64,000 bases of DNA from Ardenticatenaceae bacterium (GTDB taxonomy: Bacteria > Chloroflexota > Anaerolineae > Promineifilales > Promineifilaceae): assembly GCA_020634245.1 (NCBI GenBank), contig JACKCC010000011.1:314071-378070 (forward strand), given 5' to 3'. Positions 26,432 to 35,071 of this stretch are shown here, in pieces. The position numbers and the translations under genes are program-made. The notes under the pieces are model-generated. The model saw only the letters and a program-made list of their open reading frames with translations, searched no databases and was not told the origin of the DNA. How positions within the stretch are numbered: the first letter of the stretch is position 1; each line of letters opens with the position of its first letter.

Positions 26432-26576
26432 CTTAACCTCCAATTTTCAGCATGAAGCGAGAGGTTTACAGGTGTGGCAACCTTTCTTCCCTCTCGCAAT
26501 CAACAAAAAATTAAATTTTAAAAACAAAACTACATATCACTGTCATCAAAGACAGTAGTAACAACAAATCAAAATT

Positions 26577-26969
26577 TTACACGCGGCGCTTTTTAGGCGG
26601 ACGGCACCCATTGTGCGGTACGGGTGTAATATCACGAATCGCCGTCACTCTTAAGCCAGAGGCCTGCAAAGCACGAATCGCCGATTCACGTCCTGGTCCA
26701 GGCCCATTAACGATCGCTTCGACCTCTTGCATACCCTGGTCTTGTGCCGCTTTCGCCGCATCTCGTCCCGCCAAACGCGCAGCATAAGGGGTGCTTTTAC
26801 GCGAACCCTTAAAGCCAGACGTACCAGCTGTTGCCCAGGCAATCGTATTGCCATTCATATCTGTAATCGTCACAATCGTATTGTTAAACGATGCAAAAAT
26901 ATGAGCCTGGCCCCGCGGCACCATCTTCTTAACTTTTTTGCGGGCTTGAACTTTTCTTCTGCGTCCCAT
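26577..26969 (-). CDS. rpsK: Ribosomal protein S11
   Basis: Small-subunit platform protein, 130 residues. It shows AHIFASFNNTIVTITD, NTIAWATAGTSGFKGSRKST and the highly conserved end PHNGCRPPKKRRV. It lies between rpsM and rpsD in the alpha cluster. Confidence 0.98.
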   Translation of the reverse strand: MGRRRKVQARKKVKKMVPRGQAHIFASFNNTIVTITDMNGNTIAWATAGTSGFKGSRKSTPYAARLAGRDAAKAAQDQGMQEVEAIVNGPGPGRESAIRALQASGLRVTAIRDITPVPHNGCRPPKKRRV

Positions 26970-27036
26970 TTTGTCTCCTTAACTTCATACCCGATGTCAT
27001 ATCCAACAAACAACTGGAACAACACCGGCAATGAAT

Positions 27037-27417
27037 TTACTTCCCTTTACGCCGACCACGCCCGGCAACAGTCTTCTTTGGGCCTTTGCGTGTACGCGCA
27101 TTGGTTTTGGTACGTTGACCATGAACTGGCAAATGACGGCGGTGGCGCAGACCACGATAACAACCGATTTCCGTCAATCGCTTAATATTCATTGCCACTT
27201 CACGCCGCAAATCGCCTTCTACAACATAATCGCGACCAACAATTTGCCGCAAACGTGTCACTTCGGCTTCTGACAAATCCTGTACTCGTGTATCAGGATT
27301 CACCTCGGCCTCAGCTAAAATCGTCTTACTAGAAGCAAGCCCAATACCATAAATATAGGTCAGACTGACCTCAACCCGTTTATTTCGGGGAATGTCAACA
27401 CCAGCTATACGAGCCAT
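27037..27417 (-). CDS. rpsM: Ribosomal protein S13
   Basis: Small-subunit head protein contacting the P-site tRNA and L5, 126 residues. It begins MARIAGVDIPRNKRVEVSLTY after GGAGGAATT and ends in the basic GQRTKTNARTRKGPKKTV. A longer in-frame start upstream would run into rpmJ and lacks a ribosome site. Confidence 0.97.
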   Translation of the reverse strand: MARIAGVDIPRNKRVEVSLTYIYGIGLASSKTILAEAEVNPDTRVQDLSEAEVTRLRQIVGRDYVVEGDLRREVAMNIKRLTEIGCYRGLRHRRHLPVHGQRTKTNARTRKGPKKTVAGRGRRKGK

Positions 27418-27436
27418 AATTCCTCCGTGTACCGTT

Positions 27437-27550
27437 CTATCCCTGACGCTGCTTATGATTTGGGTCAACGCAGATTACGCGCACAACACCTTTCCGTTTA
27501 ATAATTTTGCACTTTGGGCAACGACGTTTCACAGATGCCGATACTTTCAT
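27437..27550 (-). CDS. rpmJ: Ribosomal protein L36
   Basis: 37-residue zinc-ribbon protein starting MKVSASVKRRCPKCK. It has CPKC followed by C and H ligands (VRVICVDPNHKQRQG). It sits between adk and rpsM. In many bacteria infA separates adk/map from rpmJ; here nothing fits in the 142 bases upstream. Confidence 0.95.
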   Translation of the reverse strand: MKVSASVKRRCPKCKIIKRKGVVRVICVDPNHKQRQG

Positions 27551-27692
27551 CGTTTCTAACTCCTGGCTTGCGAACTTACACAAGCCTTTATCTTTTGATC
27601 ACACATACGGACAAATCTTGTGCGACACGCAAGCGTATAGTTTCCCACATTTTGCCGATATTGTCCAGTCTAATTTGTGTGGTTTTTAATTA

Positions 27693-28346
27693 TTAATTTG
27701 AATCTTTTACAGCCTGAACCAGGTCCTTCTGGACCAGTTCAATCGATTGCTCGCCGTTCACTTCTACCAGCAATCCTTTGTCACGATAGTAAGCCAACAA
27801 AGGTGCGGTTTGTTCAAAATAAACCTCGATGCGCCTCTTTTGTGTTTCCTCAGTATCGTCATCTCTTTGGTAAAGGGGACTGCCATCCAGATCGCATATT
27901 CCCTCTTTCAAAGGCGGATTAAATACAGTATGGTAAACGTGTCCACATGATTTACACGTCCATCGGCCTGCCAATCGCTTGAGCAGAACCTCAGGAGTCA
28001 CATGAATATAAGGGACAACATGAACACGTTCTCCCATTTCGGCTAACAATTGCTCGAACGCATCCGCTTGAGCAATTGTCCGAGGAAATCCATCTAGTAA
28101 TGCACCGTTAGCGCAATCCTCGCGTGACAAACGTTCCTTAACTATAGCGATTGTAACTTCGTCGGGCACCAGGTCGCCTTTGTCGATGTAGGTAGCTGCG
28201 AGCTTACCCAATTCAGTGTTATTACGAAGATTTTCACGGAACAAGTCGCCAGTCGAAACTTGCGGTAAATTAAGTGTCTCTTGTAGTCGCTTGGCCTGGG
28301 TGCCTTTACCGGCACCAGGCCCCCCCATCAGGACGACAAATCTCAT
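27693..28346 (-). CDS. adk: Adenylate kinase
   Basis: Interconverts ATP + AMP and 2 ADP. The 217-residue protein has the P-loop GGPGAGKGTQ, the DGFPRT motif and a long LID domain with a zinc site (CKSC...CDLD, three Cys and one Asp). Its ATG overlaps the secY stop codon by one base (TGATG), so translation is coupled to secY, the usual partner. Confidence 0.97.
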   Translation of the reverse strand: MRFVVLMGGPGAGKGTQAKRLQETLNLPQVSTGDLFRENLRNNTELGKLAATYIDKGDLVPDEVTIAIVKERLSREDCANGALLDGFPRTIAQADAFEQLLAEMGERVHVVPYIHVTPEVLLKRLAGRWTCKSCGHVYHTVFNPPLKEGICDLDGSPLYQRDDDTEETQKRRIEVYFEQTAPLLAYYRDKGLLVEVNGEQSIELVQKDLVQAVKDSN

Positions 28347-29722
28347 CACACAAACCCTTCGTAATTGCGCATGAGCAGTTGGGCTTCTAGTTGACGCATG
28401 GTATCAATAACAACACCGACAACAATGATCAAACCAGAACCACTAATAACCAACACGCTCTGTTCAATGCCATCTATGCGCAAGATAACGCCGATAAGCT
28501 GCATGATACCGGGCAGAATGGCGATTACTCCCAAGAATACGGCTCCGACAAAAGTTATACGGCGCACCACGGATGTGATGTAATCGGCCGTACGTTTACC
28601 AGGCCGGATACCGGGAATGAATCCACCTTGCCGCTGCAAAGTTTGGGGCAGGTTTTGCTGCTGCACCATCACATCGGTGTAGAAAAAGGTGAAACCAGCC
28701 ACAAACAAGAAGTAGACGAGCCAATACATGGTAAAACCAAGTGGTGAAGCGATGGGGTCCAGCTGTTGACTGAACGTGCTCACCGATGTCGCCATCCGAT
28801 CAATGAAACTGCCGCTGCCGGTAACGAAGAAGCTGGCAATGAGCGGCGGAAAGGTCAGGATAGATTGGGCAAAGATGATAGGAATCATACCGGCCGTATT
28901 GACGCGAAGCGGTACGTAGCTGCTTTGACCCTGATAAACTTTACGCCCACGTACACGACGGCCGTATTGTACCGGTATACGCCGCTGCCCTTCTTGTACG
29001 ACAACGATGACAAAAACTGTCGCTACCGTAATGAGTATAAAGGCAACTATCGTGAAGATACGCGCCGTTACATCATCCAGAGCAAAAATTCGCGCCACAT
29101 TAGGCAAGATTCTTGAGATGATCCCACCAAAAATGATCAACGATGTGCCCTGTCCGATACCATCTTCGGTGATCAACTCGCCCAGCCAAATGGCAAACAT
29201 AGTACCGCCAACCATAGCCACAAGGGTTGTGAGTGTTGGCAAAATCTGGCTGGCTGAAGAAAAGCCAAAGTTAGGCATGATCGTTGCCAGACCGCCGGTT
29301 GTTCCCAGGCTGAAACCGACCAGTCGAATCTGCCCAATTGCCTGCAACAGGGCAAATGGGACTGTAATGTAATAGGTGATCCGATTAATCTTGTTTCGCC
29401 CCGATTCACCCTCTGACTGGAGTTCTTCCAGATAAGGAATGATGGGTGTCAACAATTGTATAATAATGGATGCGGTAATATAGGGATACACACCCATGGC
29501 CATGACAGAAAAATTGCGCACAGCACCACCGGATAACAAATCCAGAAAGTCAATGACCGTATTGCCGCTTTGTTGGGATGTAAACGCTAACCATGCTTGC
29601 AAATTGACGCCGGGAACAGGGATATTGGCCACCAAACGATATATAACCAGCATACCAATGGTAAACAATATACGTCGGCGCAGGTCTGGTAAAGCAAAGG
29701 CGTTCCGAACAGATTCAAACAT
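28346..29722 (-). CDS. secY: Preprotein translocase subunit SecY
   Basis: Pore subunit of the Sec translocon in the inner membrane. The 458 residues carry about ten hydrophobic helices, the opening FALPDLRRRILFTIGMLVIYR, the plug region VPGVNLQAW, and the conserved GIRPGKRTADYI loop near the C-terminus. It follows rplO in the spc cluster and overlaps adk. Confidence 0.97.
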   Translation of the reverse strand: MFESVRNAFALPDLRRRILFTIGMLVIYRLVANIPVPGVNLQAWLAFTSQQSGNTVIDFLDLLSGGAVRNFSVMAMGVYPYITASIIIQLLTPIIPYLEELQSEGESGRNKINRITYYITVPFALLQAIGQIRLVGFSLGTTGGLATIMPNFGFSSASQILPTLTTLVAMVGGTMFAIWLGELITEDGIGQGTSLIIFGGIISRILPNVARIFALDDVTARIFTIVAFILITVATVFVIVVVQEGQRRIPVQYGRRVRGRKVYQGQSSYVPLRVNTAGMIPIIFAQSILTFPPLIASFFVTGSGSFIDRMATSVSTFSQQLDPIASPLGFTMYWLVYFLFVAGFTFFYTDVMVQQQNLPQTLQRQGGFIPGIRPGKRTADYITSVVRRITFVGAVFLGVIAILPGIMQLIGVILRIDGIEQSVLVISGSGLIIVVGVVIDTMRQLEAQLLMRNYEGFV

Positions 29723-29772
29723 TGTTTTTCTCCGTTGATGGAACCCGGTTTATAAACCACCAGGTTCCTTAC

Positions 29773-30228
29773 TTAAGATAGCGGAAGCACCTCTACCGTA
29801 CCACCGGCAGCTTCGATTTTTTCTTTGGCCGAAGCTGAAAACCGCTGGGCTTTCACGTTCAAGGCTACGTCAAGTTCGCCATCGCCAAGAATAACGATGG
29901 GGTCTGTTTCTTTTTTGATCAAACCGACAGCGGCCATGATTTCTGGTGTAACATCCAGGCCATCAAAGTCAAACTCGGCCAACTGTTTAAGATTGACTGC
30001 TTTGTAGTAGACTTTGTTAATGTTGGTGAAACCGCGCTTATACGGTAAACGACGGGCCAAGGGCAACTGACCACCTTCGAAGTAGACTCCTTTACCGCCC
30101 CCACTACGTGCATTTTGCCCTTTGGTACCACGGCCAGCGGTTTTACCTTGTCCGGCAGAATGACCACGACCCACTCGCTTGCGCTTTTTTGTTGCTCCTG
30201 GATTAGGACGCAGATCGTTTAATTTCAT
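29773..30228 (-). CDS. rplO: Ribosomal protein L15
   Basis: Large-subunit protein, 151 residues. The N-terminal glycine-rich basic region (GATKKRKRVGRGHSAGQGKT, GTKGQNARSGGGKGVYFEGG) and the closing helix SAKEKIEAAGGTVEVL are diagnostic. The next gene upstream, rpmD, ends two bases before it. Confidence 0.97.
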   Translation of the reverse strand: MKLNDLRPNPGATKKRKRVGRGHSAGQGKTAGRGTKGQNARSGGGKGVYFEGGQLPLARRLPYKRGFTNINKVYYKAVNLKQLAEFDFDGLDVTPEIMAAVGLIKKETDPIVILGDGELDVALNVKAQRFSASAKEKIEAAGGTVEVLPLS

Positions 30229-30229
30229 G

Positions 30230-30412
30230 TTATTTAACCTCTTCCACCACTAAAAGGTGGTTGACTTTGCTGATCATGCCACGGATTACGGCCGTATCGT
30301 CATGTTCAACAGTTTGATTCAATTTGCGCAAACCAAGCGCCTTAATAGTCCGCTTTTGGTTTTCATTGTAACCAATTGCGCTCTTCTTATAGGTAATTTT
30401 CAACTTGGCCAT
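30230..30412 (-). CDS. rpmD: Ribosomal protein L30
   Basis: 60-residue large-subunit protein starting MAKLKITYKKSAIGYNENQK and containing TIKALGLRKLNQTVEHDD. Its ATG overlaps the rpsE stop (TGATG), which fixes the start. Confidence 0.96.
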   Translation of the reverse strand: MAKLKITYKKSAIGYNENQKRTIKALGLRKLNQTVEHDDTAVIRGMISKVNHLLVVEEVK

Positions 30413-30942
30413 CAGTCTCGACTCCAAAACGGGGCAACGTCGGCAACGGATTTGCCACGATCAGCAGCAACTTGCTGCACGCCTTTCAACTGACGCAGCC
30501 CATCCATAGTAGCCAGCATGACATTCAAGACGTTTTTACTGCCCAAAGATTTGGACAAAATGTCACGATACCCGGCGGCTTCAATGACAGCACGCACGCC
30601 GCCACCGGCAATAACACCGGTACCTGGTGACGCCGGTTTGAGCAGCACGCGGGCCGAACCATGAACCCCGATTACCTCGTGGGGAATGGTGCTGCCTACC
30701 ATAGGAACTGATTCCATCGTTTTACGAGCCGCTTCTAACCCTTTGCGAATGGCATCGGGCACAGAACGGGCCTTACCAATGCCAACGCTCACATTGCCTT
30801 TGTTATCACCGATGACAACGGATACCCGGAAGGCAAACCGCCGACCACCTTTTACTACTTTAGCGACACGGGTAATGTCGATGATGCGTTCATCGAATTC
30901 TTCTCGATCCTGGTCGCGAAATCCTTGTCGTCTTTGTCCCAT
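30412..30942 (-). CDS. rpsE: Ribosomal protein S5
   Basis: Small-subunit protein involved in decoding fidelity, 176 residues. It has the dsRNA-binding-like N-domain (DITRVAKVVKGGRRFAFR, VVIGDNKGNVSVGIGKA) and the S5 C-domain (GTGVIAGGGVRAVIEAAG). It overlaps rpmD by one base. Confidence 0.97.
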   Translation of the reverse strand: MGQRRQGFRDQDREEFDERIIDITRVAKVVKGGRRFAFRVSVVIGDNKGNVSVGIGKARSVPDAIRKGLEAARKTMESVPMVGSTIPHEVIGVHGSARVLLKPASPGTGVIAGGGVRAVIEAAGYRDILSKSLGSKNVLNVMLATMDGLRQLKGVQQVAADRGKSVADVAPFWSRD

Positions 30943-30956
30943 TACAATCTCCTCGC

Positions 30957-31319
30957 TTAGAACTCCAAACCACCTTCACGCGCGCCATCAGCCAAAGCTT
31001 TGATACGGCCGTGATAAAGATAGCCACCACGATCAAAAACCACCTGCTTAATACCAGCAGCCAGAGCACGCTCAGCAACTGCCTTACCCACCACTGTCGC
31101 TTGCTCTTTCTTATTCTTGCCGTCTAAGTCAGAAACTAGTTTTTTATCAAGCGTCGAGGCTGAAACTAAAGTATGTCCAGCCACATCATCAATCACCTGA
31201 GCGTAAATATGTTCCACGCTGCGGAATACATTTAACCGCGGGACCTCGTTTGTCCCTGAAATTTTCATCCGGATACGGCGATGGCGCCGCTGCCGGGCTA
31301 CACGCGATTTTACTGCCAT
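30957..31319 (-). CDS. rplR: Ribosomal protein L18
   Basis: 5S rRNA-binding protein of the large subunit, 120 residues: RRHRRIRMKISGTNEVPRL, NVFRSVEHIYAQVIDD and the end VVFDRGGYLYHGRIKALADG. It lies between rplF and rpsE as usual. Confidence 0.97.
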   Translation of the reverse strand: MAVKSRVARQRRHRRIRMKISGTNEVPRLNVFRSVEHIYAQVIDDVAGHTLVSASTLDKKLVSDLDGKNKKEQATVVGKAVAERALAAGIKQVVFDRGGYLYHGRIKALADGAREGGLEF

Positions 31320-31334
31320 AGCAATATCCCTCTC

Positions 31335-31877
31335 TTATACCTTACCAGCCTTACCGGCCTTACGGCGAACATGCTCGCCCCGATAACGAACACCTTTGCC
31401 CTTGTAGGGTTCCGGGGGTCGTGTTTTACGAATCTGAGCCGCAATTTCACCAACAACCTGTTTATCGATTCCAGAAACGATAACTGTCTTGTTACGATCT
31501 TCAACCGCAAATTCAATGTCTGTCGGTGGATTGAATGTAATTGGATGGGAATATCCAACATTCAAAACCAGGTCTTTCCCTTCCATTGCAGCACGGTAAC
31601 CAACGCCCTCAATTTCTAGCACTTTCGAAAAACCATTGCTGACGCCAACGACCATATTGTTTAACAAAGCACGGGTCAAGCCATGCAGCGCCCGGTGCTG
31701 ACGAGAATCGGAAGGACGGGTTACGGTCAGGACTTCGTCATCCAAAGAAATGTTCATTTCAGGATGGAATTCCTGTTCCAATTTACCTTTAGGACCGGTC
31801 ACTGTAACGGCCGTTCCCTGAATATCAACTTTCACACCTTTCGGTAATTGGATAGGTGCTTTCCCAATACGAGACAT
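31335..31877 (-). CDS. rplF: Ribosomal protein L6
   Basis: Large-subunit protein near the factor-binding site, 180 residues, two L6 repeats. It starts MSRIGKAPIQLPKGV after GGAGGTTTGTG, and ends PPEPYKGKGVRYRGEHVRRK. The longer in-frame start would overlap rpsH and is not favoured. Confidence 0.97.
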   Translation of the reverse strand: MSRIGKAPIQLPKGVKVDIQGTAVTVTGPKGKLEQEFHPEMNISLDDEVLTVTRPSDSRQHRALHGLTRALLNNMVVGVSNGFSKVLEIEGVGYRAAMEGKDLVLNVGYSHPITFNPPTDIEFAVEDRNKTVIVSGIDKQVVGEIAAQIRKTRPPEPYKGKGVRYRGEHVRRKAGKAGKV

Positions 31878-31890
31878 CACAAACCTCCAG

Positions 31891-32298
31891 TTACCAAATT
31901 TTACAGAGAACTTCGCCACCAACACCCAAACGGCGAGCCTGCTGTCCAGTCATAACACCCTTAGATGTCGTCACAATCGCGGTACCCATACCACTTAACA
32001 CCCAAGGAATATCATCTTTACCAACATAAATCCGACGGCCCGGCTTACTCACTCTTTCCAGACCCGTGATAATCGAACGATAATTCCGACGATCCCCGGT
32101 GTACTTAAGTGTAATCTGCAAAACAGGCTGCGGTTTTTCCGGCATAACCTTATAATCTTCAATATACCCCTCGTCCTTCATCACCTTGGCAATCGCTTCC
32201 TTAGCTTTTGAATGGGGCATTGCAACAGTTGGATGCTGCCGCATCAAGGCATTACGCATCCGCGTCAACATATCAGCAATCGGATCACTCATTGACAT
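31891..32298 (-). CDS. rpsH: Ribosomal protein S8
   Basis: 16S rRNA-binding protein, 135 residues: DPIADMLTRMRNALM, AIAKVMKDEGYIEDYKV, and the end GIAVVSTSKGVMT-like VTTSKGVMTGQQARRLGVGGE. The first ATG is six bases after GGAGGTGTATT. In other bacteria it represses the spc operon; no matching mRNA site was identified. Confidence 0.97.
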   Translation of the reverse strand: MSMSDPIADMLTRMRNALMRQHPTVAMPHSKAKEAIAKVMKDEGYIEDYKVMPEKPQPVLQITLKYTGDRRNYRSIITGLERVSKPGRRIYVGKDDIPWVLSGMGTAIVTTSKGVMTGQQARRLGVGGEVLCKIW

Positions 32299-32311
32299 AA
32301 TACACCTCCGC

Positions 32312-32494
32312 CTACCAGCTCGACTTCACAACGCCAGGAATATTTCCCTTGAGCGCTTGCTCACGGAAGCAGATCCGACATAACCCGAAACGACGCATAT
32401 ACCCGCGCGGTCGGCCACATAACCGACAGCGGTTGCGAACACGAACCTTATACTTCCGGCTCGCTTCACGATTGATCATTGATTTTTTAGCCAT
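32312..32494 (-). CDS. rpsN: Ribosomal protein S14, zinc-binding type
   Basis: 60-residue short (C+) form with CRLC and CRIC zinc ligands and RPRGYMRRFGLCRICFRE. It lies between rplE and rpsH. Confidence 0.97.
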   Translation of the reverse strand: MAKKSMINREASRKYKVRVRNRCRLCGRPRGYMRRFGLCRICFREQALKGNIPGVVKSSW

Positions 32495-32536
32495 AAATTA
32501 CTCCTGTTCGGCCAGATATCACAACCGAACCGATTA

Positions 32537-33085
32537 TTAATTCTGATAAAAAGGCATGCCCAGCAGCGCCAACAAACGACGACCTTCCTCGTCTGTTTTA
32601 GCAGTGGTCACAATACTTACTTCCATACCCCGAATCTTGTCAATTTTGTCATATTCAATTTCCGGGAAAATGAGTTGTTCACGCAAGCCCAATGTATAAT
32701 TGCCACGGCCGTCAAACGAATCCGGGGAAATACCCTGGAAATCACGCGTACGAGGCAAGGCCACATGAATAAGACGCGTCAAAAAAGCCCACATCCGTTC
32801 ATTACGCAACGTTACCTTCAGGCCAATTTGACGGCCTTCACGCAACTTAAAAGCAGCAATAGATTTTTTAGCACGGGTGACAACCGGCTTTTGACCGGTA
32901 ATTTGAACAATATCATTCGTGGCAAATTCAATCGCCTTGGCATTATCCAAAGCTTCACCCAGCCCAACATTGATAACAACCTTGGTGATGCGGGGAACCT
33001 GCATCACATTGTCATAACCGAACTCTTCCATCAAAGAAGCGGCTACATCATTTTTATACAATTCTTTCAACGGCGTAAATGCCAT
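32537..33085 (-). CDS. rplE: Ribosomal protein L5
   Basis: 5S rRNA-binding protein contacting the P-site tRNA, 182 residues: PRITKVVINVGLGEA, ITGQKPVVTRAKKSIAAFKL, and LREQLIFPEIEYDKI. The ATG at 33085 follows CGGAGGCATGAA and starts MAFTPLKELYKND; the upstream extension lacks family similarity. Confidence 0.97.
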   Translation of the reverse strand: MAFTPLKELYKNDVAASLMEEFGYDNVMQVPRITKVVINVGLGEALDNAKAIEFATNDIVQITGQKPVVTRAKKSIAAFKLREGRQIGLKVTLRNERMWAFLTRLIHVALPRTRDFQGISPDSFDGRGNYTLGLREQLIFPEIEYDKIDKIRGMEVSIVTTAKTDEEGRRLLALLGMPFYQN

Positions 33086-33170
33086 TTCATGCCTCCGAGT
33101 TGAGTGGCAGGTCAGCCTGTACTTATCCAAAGCACATCGGGCTACCTGGCTCACCTCAAATTTTTATTGA

Positions 33171-33509
33171 TTAATCAAGGTCCACACCGCTTTTCTTGGC
33201 ATAACGCACGCGGCGGGTTTTATTACTACCCTCAACAGGTTCACGCCGGATTCCAACCCGCGTTGGTTCACCCGTTTTCGGATCAACCAGCATCACATTA
33301 GAAACATCAACAGGTGCTTCAAATTCAATGATGCCACCTTGGGCTTGGGAACGGCCGCCCGTCTGCTGAGGCTTTTGGTGTTTTTTAACAAGGTTAACAC
33401 CAGAAACCACGACACGGCCTTTACTCGTTTCAACGCGTTGGACTGTACCTTCCACGCCTTTATAATTCCCGGCGATGACCCGAACTTTATCACCAACTTT
33501 AATACGCAT
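33171..33509 (-). CDS. rplX: Ribosomal protein L24
   Basis: Assembly-initiating large-subunit protein, 112 residues with a KOW motif (VGDKVRVIAGNYKGVEGTVQRV) and the segment GVNLVKKHQKP. It lies between rplN and rplE. Confidence 0.97.
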   Translation of the reverse strand: MRIKVGDKVRVIAGNYKGVEGTVQRVETSKGRVVVSGVNLVKKHQKPQQTGGRSQAQGGIIEFEAPVDVSNVMLVDPKTGEPTRVGIRREPVEGSNKTRRVRYAKKSGVDLD

Positions 33510-33533
33510 AGCAAAACCTTCCCGTTAAATCTT

Positions 33534-33905
33534 TTACAGAGCTTCTGGAGCCAAGGACATAATCCGGCTGAACCCCTTGTCCCGTAGTTCTCGGGCCACA
33601 GGGCCAAAGATACGTGTCCCAATGGGTTGTTTACCATCAGCTCCTAAAATGACGGCGGCATTATCGTCAAAGCGGATATAGCTGCCATCATCACGCTTGA
33701 ATTCTTTTTTGGTGCGCACGACAACCGCTTTAACAATCGTCCCTTTTTTCACAGATGAATTAGGAACGGCTTTTTTAACTGTCGCAGTCACTACGTCACC
33801 AATTCCACCATAACGGCGGCTGGATCCACCCATCACTTGGATAACCAAAAGCTCACGGGCGCCAGAGTTATCAGCTACATTTAAACGACTTTCACGTTGA
33901 ATCAT
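33534..33905 (-). CDS. rplN: Ribosomal protein L14
   Basis: Large-subunit interface protein, 123 residues: MIQRESRLNVADNSGAREL, YGGIGDVVTATVKKA, and GPVARELRDKGFSRIMSLAPE. Standard position after rpsQ. Confidence 0.98.
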   Translation of the reverse strand: MIQRESRLNVADNSGARELLVIQVMGGSSRRYGGIGDVVTATVKKAVPNSSVKKGTIVKAVVVRTKKEFKRDDGSYIRFDDNAAVILGADGKQPIGTRIFGPVARELRDKGFSRIMSLAPEAL

Positions 33906-33917
33906 GACTGACCTCCG

Positions 33918-34169
33918 TTATTTTGCCCGTTCCAGGACGGAAACAACCGCGAACCGCTTGTGACGGCTCATTGGTTTTGACTCAATGATTTGAACGCGAT
34001 CACCGGTACGGCATTCGTTCGCTTCATCATGCGCCTTATATTTTTTGACCAAACGCAGGACTTTACCATATTTGGGGTGGCGTTTTGTTGTTGTTACAGC
34101 AACGACAACCGTTTTATCCATTTTGTCGCTGGTCACAACTCCGACTAAACGTTTACGTTGTTCTCTCAT
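33918..34169 (-). CDS. rpsQ: Ribosomal protein S17
   Basis: 16S rRNA-binding protein of OB fold, 83 residues: VGVVTSDKMDKTVVVAV, HPKYGKVLRLVKKYKAHDE, and the RIIESKPMSRHKRF-like IIESKPMSRHKRFAVV. It follows rpmC by seven bases. Confidence 0.97.
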   Translation of the reverse strand: MREQRKRLVGVVTSDKMDKTVVVAVTTTKRHPKYGKVLRLVKKYKAHDEANECRTGDRVQIIESKPMSRHKRFAVVSVLERAK

Positions 34170-34176
34170 TTCTCAC

Positions 34177-34620
34177 CTACCCTGCAATCTCATAACTGGT
34201 AACCAGTTGTGGTTGATCTTTTTGACGATAAGCCTTGCGCTGGGACGGCCGTTTCTTATTCAAATCAACCATCGCCGAAGCCAAATCTTTACCGTCACCA
34301 TCAACAAACTCAACCTTCCAGGCCCAGACATCCTTGTCACCCTCGTTATAAATAAAACGAGAAGTCGCTTGCCACACCTTGCCTACTAAAACCGAGGCAA
34401 TCTCCGGTTGAGCCGCAGCCGCATCAATAGCCAGTTGACGCATGTTCAACACCGTTTTCAATTGGGCAATTTCTCGCCGTACCATTTTCAAACGAGAATA
34501 ATCTTCCAACTGCGAGGATGCATTCCGAAAGCGAAGATTAAACATCTCCTCTCGGGCATTTTCCAGCATCTCTTCCAGCTTATCACCATTCATACCACGA
34601 AGTTCGACAATATTAGCCAT
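34177..34620 (-). CDS. rpmC: Ribosomal protein L29 with a long C-terminal extension
   Basis: L29 sits at the peptide-exit tunnel mouth. Residues 1-68 are a normal L29 (ELRGMNGDKLEEMLENAREE, LRFRNASSQLEDYSRLKMVRRE). Bacterial L29 normally ends there; this protein continues for about 80 residues to 147. The extra part (VLVGKVWQATSRFIYNEG, WAWKVEFVDGDGKDLASAMV) looks like a small folded domain rather than random read-through and keeps the gene's codon style. Its ATG overlaps the rplP stop by one base and it ends seven bases before rpsQ, so no frameshift is needed to explain it. Confidence 0.92.
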   Translation of the reverse strand: MANIVELRGMNGDKLEEMLENAREEMFNLRFRNASSQLEDYSRLKMVRREIAQLKTVLNMRQLAIDAAAAQPEIASVLVGKVWQATSRFIYNEGDKDVWAWKVEFVDGDGKDLASAMVDLNKKRPSQRKAYRQKDQPQLVTSYEIAG

Positions 34621-35036
34621 TAGAGCCGATCCTCCCGTGAAATAATTTGTGTTTTGATAGGCAGCTTATAACTGGCCAGATTTAGCGCTTCACGTGCCAC
34701 ATCTTCCGGAACCCCGGCTATTTCAAACATAATACGGCCCGGTTTCACAACAGCTACCCAATGATCAACCGCACCTTTACCCTTACCCATACGGGTTTCC
34801 GCCGGTTTCGAAGTAACCGGTTTATCAGGGAATATTCGAATCCAATATTTACCACGCCGACGCATATGGCGGACTACGGTACGACGAATAGCTTCAATCT
34901 GGCGGCTGGTAATCCAGCCCGGTTCCAGAGCTTGAATACCAAACTCGCCATTCAGTAACTCAGAGCCACCTTTTGCCATACCCCGCATGCGACCACGGAA
35001 TTGTTTGCGATATTTCACGCGTTTTGGCATTAACAT
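34620..35036 (-). CDS. rplP: Ribosomal protein L16
   Basis: Large-subunit protein at the A-site tRNA elbow, 138 residues: MLMPKRVKYRKQFRGRMRG, the basic PGWITSRQIEAIRRTVVRHM, and MGKGKGAVDHWVAVVKPG. The first ATG, eight bases after GGAGA, gives the usual MLMPKR start. Confidence 0.97.
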   Translation of the reverse strand: MLMPKRVKYRKQFRGRMRGMAKGGSELLNGEFGIQALEPGWITSRQIEAIRRTVVRHMRRRGKYWIRIFPDKPVTSKPAETRMGKGKGAVDHWVAVVKPGRIMFEIAGVPEDVAREALNLASYKLPIKTQIISREDRL

Positions 35037-35071
35037 AGTTTGTTCTCCAACAATCAGTCTACCCGGCGAGT

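Noticed and set aside
27507..27689. Short plus-strand frames between rpmJ and adk, considered as a relocated infA
   Set aside because: Their sequences show no S1/OB-fold IF-1 pattern and they face against the operon.
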